A DNA stretch of 64,000 nt from Riptortus pedestris (Eukaryota > Arthropoda > Insecta > Hemiptera > Alydidae): NCBI GenBank assembly GCA_019009955.1, contig CM032229.1:144751501-144815500 (forward strand), given 5' to 3'. Shown here piece by piece: positions 55,490 through 64,000 of this stretch. The notes below the pieces were generated by a model that saw nothing but the letters and a program-made list of their open reading frames with translations, was not told where the DNA came from and searched no databases. The first letter of the stretch is position 1, and every line of letters starts with the position of its first letter. A program made the position numbers and the translations under genes.

Positions 55490-57478
55490 CAGATAATATT
55501 GTCTGGATATCTCCTTCGGGCCGTGGCACGTTTTGACAACGAATAGGCTGTGTCACAATCAGCTGACTGAAAACAGGCGCTAACTCAAACAAAGGGAAAT
55601 GTAACTGCTACACCACTCGGATTGTCACCCTTGACATCGATTCACGCTCTTTTAGTTCTACCTCGCTGCTCAAATAATACCTTGAGCAATGGTATTAACT
55701 CATTAACAACAATTATATAGGTCATTTTTCTTAATGTAAAGAGTTCGTTTTACTTACTATAAAAGGCTTTTAGTGTAAGATTATAACAAAGCGGTACTTA
55801 GAACTGACTTTTATTTTGGTGAGGGTGTTGATTCTATTTTCGTTACTAGACTTTTTAAACATGTATTTTTGATTATTTTAATATCGAGTTTGCTTAAAAC
55901 TTTGTTCTTTCTTGAAAATCTTTGGTTGCATACTCCAACACCATTTGTATTGACTTGGACTATGTCCAAAGCAAATTTATTGACATTTTTCGGGTTTTTT
56001 TTTTTATATGATCTATATTTCCAACAACAGAAAAAAAAAATGTAATCAATTCCTACAAATTATTTTTATCCTGTTGGCGGTGAATGTATTAAAATTTTAT
56101 CATCAGATATATACTAATATAAAAAATATTCATTGAAAAACAACACTGCATCTAGTAAACTAATATTCCAAAGTTTGTTTATTTCATGTAAGTAAACATT
56201 GACTTTACTTTTGAAAAATAAAATCTATGCGTTAATTTTTCACCCATATTGGAGAAGAAATAAGACATCGTGCCTCCTCATTGACAATCTATATAATAAT
56301 ATATTTTGTTTATATTTATGTCAATTAATTAACTGTTACTTGAGCGTGTAGGGCTCTTTATTTTACACGTATGATTAGTTTTCAGCAACAAGGTACAGAC
56401 TGATATTCACATATTAACTGACTGGATACAAATAATAACTTACCCATGACATAAACATTTTTATAAACTACTAGCCAACAGTTGTCAATTTATTGATACA
56501 ATTTTTAATTACTGGAGCAATGATTGACTATTTGATGAAATATAAAAGCCAAAAAATTGTTTTACGTGTGTGTGTGTGTGTGTGTGTGCGTGTAAACATA
56601 GTTTATAGTGCAAGACTGTGTGACTATATAATTTATTATATGATGTGACTGAATCTAAGTTTATTTATATGAGTTTTCATTATGTAAAAGTCTATATTAT
56701 AACTTCTGCATTTGTAAAACATAAGATTGTACAGTTTTCCCACTTTCTGATTTTACCTCCTTCCAGTTTCCTTACTTAAATTATTTTTTCTTCGTTGGTA
56801 ATGTACTAATATCTTGAATTTATTTTTGTATATTTATATTTTTACTCTGTTAAGATGAATTGTCATTATAGCGGCATCTTCTGTAAGTAAATAAATAGAT
56901 TGATTACTATTTGAACAAAAATACTACAGCATATTCTAAAAATAATTACTAGAAACATAATAACAATGGTATTGTTATTTTATTGAATTGTTCAACGAGG
57001 ATTGAACCATTGAATAATTTTCTACTGCTGTAAAACGTAGTTCTTACGTTTTGTGAGATATTTCGTTTTAATAAAGCCTAAAGAGAATTTGTAAAACCTG
57101 AATCAATTACTTTTAGATAAAAGGCATAACTTGCCGCCACTTCGTAGTTGCATTAGTTTTAAATGAGGGACTATGAGATACTCAAGTGGTCCGAATATCT
57201 GAGGGTCGCTCGAACGACTGTAGAATATTTAAGGTTAGAATGAAAATTGCTCCTTCCATTAAACATTAACTAAAAGGGTTTTCAGAGCCCGACACTCTAG
57301 ATGGAGGGTTGTGCTTTGAGAGTGCCAAGCACTCTAGCAATATTTAGTTCAATCTATCTTTTCACATTTAATCTCCGCTCTCCTATTATAAGAAGAAAAT
57401 TGAATGAGCTACTCTTGAAATTTTCATTCAAATCGTCCAGATCTTAGTTCGGTCTGGTACTGCCAATCTACTAATATA
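55490..57478. other. No supported feature; (TG)n at 56564-56592
   Basis: AT-rich sequence with one interrupted TG microsatellite and no recognisable repeat or exon. Confidence 0.45.
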
Positions 57479-57586
57479 AAGTCCGTCCCGCAGGGGCTGC
57501 GTAAACGAAGCAGATTTCTCATATGTTAGAATGGCACACTAATGATCTCATCTCAACATATATTCTTAATTTCCAAAAAAATAAAA

Positions 57587-57635
<49 letters not shown>

Positions 57636-57897
57636 ATTTATAGAACACTATATTTGCCATAATGTTAGTTCTATGCAGGTTTTCAATTTAACGTATAGTA
57701 ACAAAGATATTTGAATTCCTGAATCTTTCTCCCTCTAAATCCTCTCCCCTTCCACTGATCAGATTTCAGTATTTAACGAACTTGATGTATAGTTTAACAT
57801 AAAACGTTTAAAGATCCAGTTTGCTGCCTATCATATAAGTACCTCATTTTCGTCTACTCTTTAAAGGAAATCAGATTTTTGATATATATTTATATAT
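57479..57897 (+). mobile_element. HINE-like copy with poly-A expansion
   Basis: AGTCCGTCCCGCAGGGGCTG and CGAAGCAGATTTCTC start the copy. A pure A-run of about 42 bases (57593-57634) lies in the interior, followed by CATTTATAGAACACTATATT, CGTATAGTAACAAAGATATT, CTGATCAGATTTCAGTATTT and CCTCATTTTCGTCTACTCTT. It reaches a degraded end (TTAAAGGAAATCAGAT) and a short TA tract abutting the LTR. The lysine-rich ORF here is the poly-A translated. Confidence 0.7.
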
Positions 57898-58518
57898 TGT
57901 TACGTTTTATTACAAATTCAGTAATAAACGTTGTTTATTAGAGTTCTTTTGGATTCCAAAATTAAAAACACACAAGCTTCACAGTTTTTATCTCTCCACA
58001 ATTTATTTAACAACACACTATAAACTTGGTTAGTTATTCTTAAGTACTACTCACAGTATGCACTGACTGCTTCACTTTTCTTGTTATTAAGCAGTCCAAT
58101 AATTCATTCACGATTACTGAAGTTTACCAAAGACGGCACTGCACTGTCCTTTACTTCGAGAAGTTAACGCACTGCACTGTCTTAAACACGGCACTATGCT
58201 GTTCTTTACTGAGTCACGGCAGAACACTGTTCTTCACATAAAACACTATACCGCACTGAACTAAGACGCACTGTAGCACTGACGTTCACTTTACAACAGC
58301 TGAGAACAAACTAAATTGTCCGCCGAGCTGTATGCTACTTATAGAGGAGCGGCAACATCAAAGGACGAAGGTCTTGAAGGTACTGAAATGTTTAAGTCTG
58401 GAATGATGCAGACACTGCCGGCGCCAACAGTCCCTCGGTCGGCTCCTTTCATCTCCGTCGGACCTCCCAAATACGCGGCCATCTCTGTTAATCCTTCATG
58501 TATTTAATTTTCGCAACA
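57898..58518 (-). mobile_element. Solo LTR of an LTR retrotransposon
   Basis: A 621-bp unit bounded by TGTTACG (57898) and CGCAACA (58518), so it has TG...CA ends with near-inverted termini. It is flanked by ATATAT on both sides, compatible with a target duplication but uninformative in TA repeats. Read on the minus strand: TGTTGCGAAAATTAAATACA, a TATAAGTAGCATAC TATA-like box (about 58341-58328), CAGCTGTTGTAAAGTGAACG, imperfect GCACTGCACTG-type repeats, and AATAAA-type signals near the end. No gag or pol remains, so it is probably the product of LTR-LTR recombination. The ORF 58316-58507 is within the LTR and is not a gene. Confidence 0.65.
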
Positions 58519-58830
58519 ATATATTTGTCTGTTACCGCTCTAGTGGTCGCAATTTCTGTTTAATCGTTAATAAACTCGGTATCTAAAAGTTTTATGTAAA
58601 TCTAAAGATGAAGTTCGTTATTGGACGATCAGTGAACCCCAACTTCTACTCATGTCATATTAACAAAAACCTTTTATATCATGAACCTTTTAATTCTTTA
58701 AATACCAATTATTGTTTTCAACAGACTTTTATAGATATATAAAAATTTGAAGACGTCATCAATTAAGTTTCTTGTTTCGATAATGTTTACTTGATCTCCT
58801 TACTCGATATTTAACCGTTCCAGTTAACAC
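58519..58830 (-). mobile_element. HINE-like copy, 5' side, diverged
   Basis: Right of the LTR, ATATATTTGTCTGTTACCGC and TCTAGTGGTCGCAATTTCTG then CGTTATTGGACGATC are the HINE interior read on minus. Type B text follows (CCCCAACTTCTACTCATGTC, ACCAATTATTGTTTTCAACA). The 5' terminus is not recognisable. It faces the plus-strand copy on the other side of the LTR. Confidence 0.6.
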
Positions 58831-58833
58831 AAC

Positions 58834-59032
58834 CGTTTTTTACGTCCACTTGGTGCAACTACTACTTGGGTCGGGTAACCTAAAGGTTATCACTCTTTTC
58901 TATCCAGGGTGGGTGTAAGGAATTCAATTAATGAGTTCATCACCAAATAAATTTCTATTACCCGAGTGGGCCCAAGACACTAGGTTTACCACTGGCATTA
59001 AGAGCACAGCATTAGCTGGGCCCCCACTATAT
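58834..59032 (-). repeat. tRNA-derived SINE
   Basis: TTACGTCCACTTGGTGCAAC, CTCTTTTCTATCCAGGGTGG, ATTAATGAGTTCATCACCAA and CTAGGTTTACCACTGGCATT, ending at AGCTGGGCCCCC. The B box is damaged (GGGCCCAAGAC). Confidence 0.7.
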
Positions 59033-59034
59033 AT

Positions 59035-61124
59035 TTCATTAACAATATGTGGTGTATTCCTACTAAACTTTATTAATATAAATACTTTTTAAAACGTATA
59101 GCAACTCGATTCTTGCTCAATCTAGTCTTCTATTTCATTGCTTCAGTGCTTCATTTTTAGTATGCTAGGTAAATGGATATTTACATATAGGGGTCCATGG
59201 TTTTTAAGTTCAAATTTGGCTCCCGGTTTTTGTTGTAATATTTATGTTTATTAGTTCATAACTATTGGTTTCTCTTTTTAAAGGAATCGTAATTATTAAA
59301 ACTGAAAGCATGGTTGCCATTACAGAACAAGTATAACCTTACTACAACACTAGTACGGAGCACTAGCAGTGTTGCAGTGCATAATAAGCTAGCAAGTTGA
59401 AAGAATACCCCTATTATTGATGTTAATCCTGTATGCACTTCTTATACTATACCCATTCGAGAATAAGTAGTAGTTTATTGGGGTTCTTGGCCACTAAGAT
59501 ATCACGATTACATTTTATTTTTCGCAAAAGGCTTATCATATATAACTTCCATCGAATCAAGAATACTGTTGAAGTTAATTACAAAACTATTACTACTTTG
59601 TGACTAGAGTAATTAAACTACTTGTCTTTTACCTCACACGTCAGAGACTTTTATGCTCCCTGAACATAGACTATTTTGGAGTTACACAAATTACGGCCGT
59701 TAGGATGCAAGTAATGCAATGTACTTAAACGTTGCCAAAAATTGCAACAGCACTTTCGGGGAGTCCATGCGTGAGTAGAATTCTATCAGCGTTGATCAGA
59801 TGCTTTAGTCTACTCATAAGATAAGAAAGGATTAATTAACATTCGAAATGCCGAAATATTTAAAACAAGTGCTTTCACTAACTTACTTATTTTACAGAGG
59901 AGTTTTCTCTTTCACTCCTCTCGGCTAACTTACAATGTACAACGTCTGCTGAATATTGTCACGAAATGTCAAACAAAACTAATTTCTACAGGAAATTTAC
60001 AACCGTGATTCTACAAAAGCTGAAAGTTTAGATTACACGACCAATTAATCAGCCGTAGACAATAGGATCACGACTAAACGGATTCGAGGATATTGGATAA
60101 TTCGTTTACAAGAGTTCTTGGAAGACGATTCCGGAATTATTTAGAATAACTACCAATTGTTCGATAGTAAGAATAACTAACAATATTTCCGTAATTCCAG
60201 GGGGAAAATCAAGGATTCAAATAAACTTTAATATGTTTGAAAATGTTCTGGAGCTATTTTTAAGAGTATATTAAGAATTATAGTTTTGACAACTCCTAAG
60301 AGAGCTTTCTCCTACTTTGAGCCGTTAATTAGCATTAACTGTATAGTCTTGAAAAAAATGATTTCTACCTTCCTTTGACATTTTTATCAACAATTCTGAT
60401 TAAATTAATAAAATCATGTATATCCCAAGAGTAGTTGTCGGTAGGGCATAAAAATGATTAATCTTTTTAGAGAAAAGACTAAATTACCTTGAACATGAAA
60501 TATTTAAATAAATATTTCTGAGTTTCATTATTAGTAATCCTTGCAATAAGTTTTGTGTTTCTTCAATTCTTGGTGTACATTTAAAAAAAAAAAAAAAAGT
60601 CATAGGGAAATATAACTTCTTGTTAATTTCGGGAATCCATATGTTACATCTCACTTCCAAACTGACTAAACTTCTTTAAATAAGGTCATCGAACATTTTA
60701 ATAAGTCCGAAACTTAGATAATGACTACATCCACTAATGAGCACAACACCTAATTCCCAAAAGACTGAGTATAGTAAGCTTTCCTCTATCTATATGTTTC
60801 CTTAGAGAGACACCTAAATTTAATTTTTGATACTGACTACTTCAATTCCAATTAAGTCTTTAAATGTGGAGTAACACCACATTTTGAAGTCGATTAATGT
60901 TACGCCTTTACGTATGATTTCGTTAATTTGCAGGCTAGGTGTGGAAGTTCGCAGCTTATTTCCGAAAGAAAGACACCTTGGGGTTTTGAACAGAATACAG
61001 ACGAAAGTTTCTTCTTTGGGGATCAAAAGCCTGCAGGGCCGTCTCACAGTATGTCTGAAGACAATTAAAGGTAATGAAGCCAGAATAACAGAGAGGCTCA
61101 AAATTAAATTGTTAGGGAGTGAAT
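59035..61124. other. No supported gene
   Basis: AT-rich sequence with an A-run at 60582-60598 and a small hairpin CAACACTAGT...ACTAGCAGTGTTG near 59346. The ORF pair at 60820-61165 (both strands) has no motif; the plus-strand one runs into the next SINE. Confidence 0.4.
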
Positions 61125-61283
61125 ATTATAATGGTGGTGAGTTCGATTCCCGGCTGGGCAATTAGGAATTTATTTAGTGACGAACTCATTAAATAAAATC
61201 CTGTAGTAATCGGTAACCTGTAGATAACCCGTCCCAATTAACCATAGTTGCATAAAGTGGACGTCAATAAATCAAATAATATT
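61125..61283 (+). repeat. tRNA-derived SINE, 5'-truncated
   Basis: B box GAGTTCGATTCCCGGCTGGG is the best in the window, followed by TTTATTTAGTGACGAACTCA, TTAAATAAAATCCTGTAGTA, GTAACCTGTAGATAACCCGT and CATAAAGTGGACGTCAATAA. The GGGCTCAGGT head is missing. Confidence 0.75.
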
Positions 61284-61284
61284 A

Positions 61285-61886
61285 TAATGAACGATTGTTA
61301 TATTTATATATCTTTGTAAATGTAAGATTTAGGTTAGGTGTAAAACATATGTTTTATAAATTCATAAGATAGGCTTTTGTTTGCAAGTCGTGAGTTGAAG
61401 AATAAAGAGATACATTCTGATAAAACATGATACACCTTTTTTGTGCTTAAGAACATAAATATTAGCTGAAGGAGCACTAAAAATCATGACAGAAACGTAG
61501 TAAAGACGACCTAAGACAAAGTGAACAATTATGTCCTCGTTGAATGGAAGAGGTTGTGGAGGCCAATAGTAGTTACAAAGAAAAACTTACCTAATGCCAA
61601 GCAGAGGGGATTTATTCAAGCTGTAATACATCTAAGATTGCATTTTAAATATTCCATTTATAAATGACCTTAGGTTTTATATTTTGAGCAATACCAGCAT
61701 AAAGCTCATTTAGAACTTCACTTATGACTAGTTAGAAGTAAAGTTCTTTACCTGAACCTAGAGTTTCATCCAATTACGGGTTAAGTCCACATGTGGTCCT
61801 GCTTTTTGTAGTTAACTTTATTATATTTTTATAATAACATAATTTTAAGAGCCATTTTGAGCGTATATGGAACAGATGGTGCAGAG

Positions 61887-61888
<2 letters not shown>
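61285..61888. other. No supported feature
   Basis: Nothing recognisable in about 600 bp of AT-rich DNA. Confidence 0.45.

Positions 61889-61972
<84 letters not shown>
61889..61972. repeat. (TA)n microsatellite
   Basis: About 84 bp of TA with a single ATAAATA interruption near 61914. It lies beyond the 3' end of the LINE fragment and may have grown from its tail. Confidence 0.9.
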
Positions 61973-61974
<2 letters not shown>

Positions 61975-61981
61975 ATTTATT

Positions 61982-62678
61982 TCCTTCCTGAAGTAACCCT
62001 ACAGGAAGGGGGTTTATTAACCACACGTCCCGTACAGTAATTAGTACATAACGTGTGTTTGATACATAACATTTTTGTTTTTAAAAACTATAATAACATA
62101 AAATATTTATACAATAAAATTATATACAACAAAGAAAAAGAAAAAAAAAAAGAACAGAAAAACTAAAACAAAATTTGGATTCAATGGTGAATAATTAATT
62201 TAACTGTATTTCAGTTTCAAATAGTTCAAGAAGTCATACATTTCTTCAGAAAACTTTTTTAATGGTTTATTATGTTTATAAAATAATAGTTTTTCCTCAA
62301 CAGGCCAATTTTCTTGTCGGCATTTTAATTGGGATTTAAAGTCTTCTCTTTGGTCCGCTAGTAGTCTGCAGTCATAGAGCAAGTGTCTGTATGTCTGTTC
62401 AGTAGTTAAGTCGCAGTAAAAGTTTGGTTGATCTGTTAGGCCAAAACGATTAAAGTAAGAATTTGTTGTTCTGTGTCCAGTTAATAATTGTGTCAAGTAA
62501 AAGTCTGTTGATATTAATTTTTGTCCTAAGTACTCTTTAATGTCTGGAATAAATATCTTTAAATGTTGTCCTTTCATAGTCGTATTCCATTTCTGTTGCC
62601 ATGTGTTAATTGTGTCAGTAAGTAATTGTGTTTTTAAGTGTGATTTTGTTATTTTGTTGTAGCATTCTGGAATTTTGG

Positions 62679-62683
<5 letters not shown>
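61982..62683 (-). pseudogene. LINE ORF2 C-terminal fragment with 3' UTR
   Basis: An open frame on the minus strand runs from the (TA)n edge at about 62683 to a stop at 62200. It starts IPECYNKITKSHLKTQLLTD, which extends upstream of the first Met at 62577. Key segment: QLLTGHRTTNSYFNRFGLTD then C-x8-H-x4-C in CDLTTEQTYRHLLYDC. The TGH-x-x-x-x-x-Y-x-x-RFGL plus C/H cluster is the post-RNase-H tail of R1/LOA/Jockey-type LINE proteins. About 160 codons are uninterrupted, so this copy is younger than the Jockey remnant at 20.9 kb. Downstream of the stop is about 200 bp of A/T-rich UTR with an imperfect hairpin (CCTTCCTG...CAGGAAGG, 61984-62010). The protein is 5'-truncated at the microsatellite, so the element is inactive. 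Clade assignment is tentative. Confidence 0.7.
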
Positions 62684-62729
<46 letters not shown>

Positions 62730-62746
62730 TTATATATATATATATA
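62684..62746. repeat. (TA)n microsatellite
   Basis: Interrupted TA run at the 5' truncation point of the LINE fragment. Confidence 0.9.
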
Positions 62747-62749
62747 AGG

Positions 62750-63548
62750 GATTGAGTCAAATGCGAAAGAGAGCTAGTTATCAGGATTCTGAGAAGCAAG
62801 ATCATTTTTCGTTGGTACCTCTAATTTCTTAAGCAGTCAGCCTAGCAGATTTGCACAAGTCTGATAAAAAGTACCTTTTATAAACGGTTTTATTTAGCTT
62901 TACCTGATTATTTGGGTAAAATTTAGTATTTGAAATGTGACCCCTTTCCTGTTCAACGATTGATATGATATTTGGTACACACCTTGTACAGCTACATCTG
63001 ACTCTCAAGATTAGCTGAGAATTTCCATGGTGACTTCTTCTCATATCTGTTCAGGAAGCTTTGAACGGGATGCTGCTGCTCTACATGTGTATTATTCAGT
63101 GCTCTCTGAACGATCAGGGTAGCCTTAAGTCATTTGCGGAACATTTAAAGCTAAATGATTAAGCCTTGGCTACATTGCAAGAGAGTTTCGAAGCATTCAG
63201 AACTTCTGTCTTAATCGAAAATACGTAGACAAAGGAAAAAAAAAATAAACCTTCAAAAATAACCAGGCTAATCGTGAATCCCTATTTATGCAAGAATAGT
63301 GGATACAGGATCCATTATGTAAAGTACAAAGTACGTGGTCGTTTTGGAATATGTCTCCATAAGTAAATAATATCAGTGCTCTTGCCAATGCGTGAAGCTT
63401 ATTAAAATAGAGAAAGTTAATATTTACGAAATTGTGTTATTTACCCTAAGTCGGTGGAAGCCATGATGGAGAATGTACGAAATGACAAGATATTATTCGA
63501 GCCTATAGTCAATAAACAAAAAACACATTTACACGGGTGAAAGGGTAT
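62750..63548. other. No supported feature
   Basis: ORFs 63044-62829 and 63388-63197 (minus) have no recognisable motif or splice context. Confidence 0.45.
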
Positions 63549-63551
63549 ATG

Positions 63552-63582
<31 letters not shown>

Positions 63583-63697
63583 AATAACATACATACATAC
63601 ATATATATACATAAATATACATACATATTTATATATATATATATAATGTGTGTGAGTGTGTGTGTGTGCGCGTGTGCGCACGGGCTCGTGCGTGTTG
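63549..63697. repeat. Compound TA / ACAT / TG microsatellite
   Basis: TA runs, a CATACATACATA run (63588-63602), more TA, then TGTGTG with GCGCGTGTGCGCACGGGC (63640-63690). Confidence 0.85.
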
Positions 63698-63703
63698 TGT
63701 GGC

Positions 63704-63965
63704 AGGGAGAGGGAGAGGGAGAGGGAGAGGGAGAGGGAGAGGGAGAGGGAGAGGGAGGTAGGGAGGGAGAGGGTGAGGGAGAGAGGGAGAGGGAGAAGGA
63801 GAGGGGGAGGGAGAGGGAGAGGTGGAGGGGAGAGGGGGAGAGGGGGAGGGGGAGGGGGAGAGGGAGGGAGGGAGAGAGAGAGGGGAGAGGGAGAGAGAGA
63901 GGGAGAGGAGAGGAGGGAGAGGGAGAGGGAGAGGGAGAGGGAGAGGAGGGAGAGGGAGAGGGAGA

Positions 63966-64000
<35 letters not shown>
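63704..64000. repeat. GA-rich simple-sequence tract, continues past the window
   Basis: Mostly GAGAGG / GAGGGA hexanucleotide-type repeats, passing into pure (GA)n from about 63972 to the end. It is a purine-only strand of nearly 300 bases. Confidence 0.95.

Noticed and set aside
57523..57714. Lysine-rich ORF
   Set aside because: It is a translated poly-A run within a HINE copy.
58316..58507. ORF as a small gene
   Set aside because: It lies entirely inside the solo LTR and runs antisense to it.

Overview
This is a 64 kb window of AT-rich nuclear DNA from an animal, most likely an arthropod. The evidence for a eukaryote is tRNA-derived SINEs, long (TA)n, (CA)n and (GA)n microsatellites, remnants of Jockey-like, Penelope-like and piggyBac-like elements, a Helitron, solo LTRs and splice-site-like signals. 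There are no operons or prokaryotic coding density. The arthropod assignment rests on the style of the transposons and is an inference. Almost everything recognisable is transposon-derived. The one credible piece of host gene is a 72-nt, in-frame cassette-type exon on the minus strand (6652-6723), so much of the window may be intron or intergenic DNA.

The dominant feature is one family of non-autonomous elements, about 30 copies and fragments in both orientations. The architecture is constant. A 5' end AGTCCGTCACGCAGGGGCTGCG contains a small hairpin. A subterminal AGCAGATTTCCC follows, then an interior with an inverted repeat and a C-run, a (TA)n microsatellite, a conserved block of about 130 bp, and a 3' hairpin GATTTCCCTTAAGGGAAATC followed by TGCTAA. 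The subterminal 5' motif is the exact reverse complement of GGGAAATCTGCT at the 3' end. This matches the described layout of Helentron-associated interspersed elements (HINE / DINE-1-like, rolling-circle transposons). No rolling-circle replicase is encoded in the window. I call the copies HINE-like.

Layout. 0-6 kb: an unidentified broken ORF, an old HINE, two adjacent long-inverted-repeat foldback elements (one carries tRNA-like sequence in both arms) and an LTR-like repeat. 6-9 kb: the candidate exon in otherwise plain sequence. 9-19 kb: HINE copies, including one whose (TA)n tract holds a Helitron. 20-27 kb: a decayed Jockey-type reverse transcriptase, two related HINEs and a piggyBac-like element whose left end is tandemly duplicated. 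29-38 kb: a 31-bp minisatellite, an 18-bp A-rich minisatellite found at two places, and a Penelope-like reverse transcriptase fragment. 39-45 kb: nearly feature-free apart from SINEs. 45.7-55.5 kb: a dense HINE cluster with SINE-HINE-HINE nesting and tandem 3' modules. 57-59 kb: a solo LTR lodged between HINE halves. 61-64 kb: a LINE C-terminal fragment between two (TA)n tracts, then a GA-rich simple-sequence tract running off the window.

The repeats give a relative history: SINEs were hit by HINEs, HINEs by other HINEs, and HINE microsatellites by a Helitron and an LTR element. No functional pathway or intact protein-coding gene can be read from this window.
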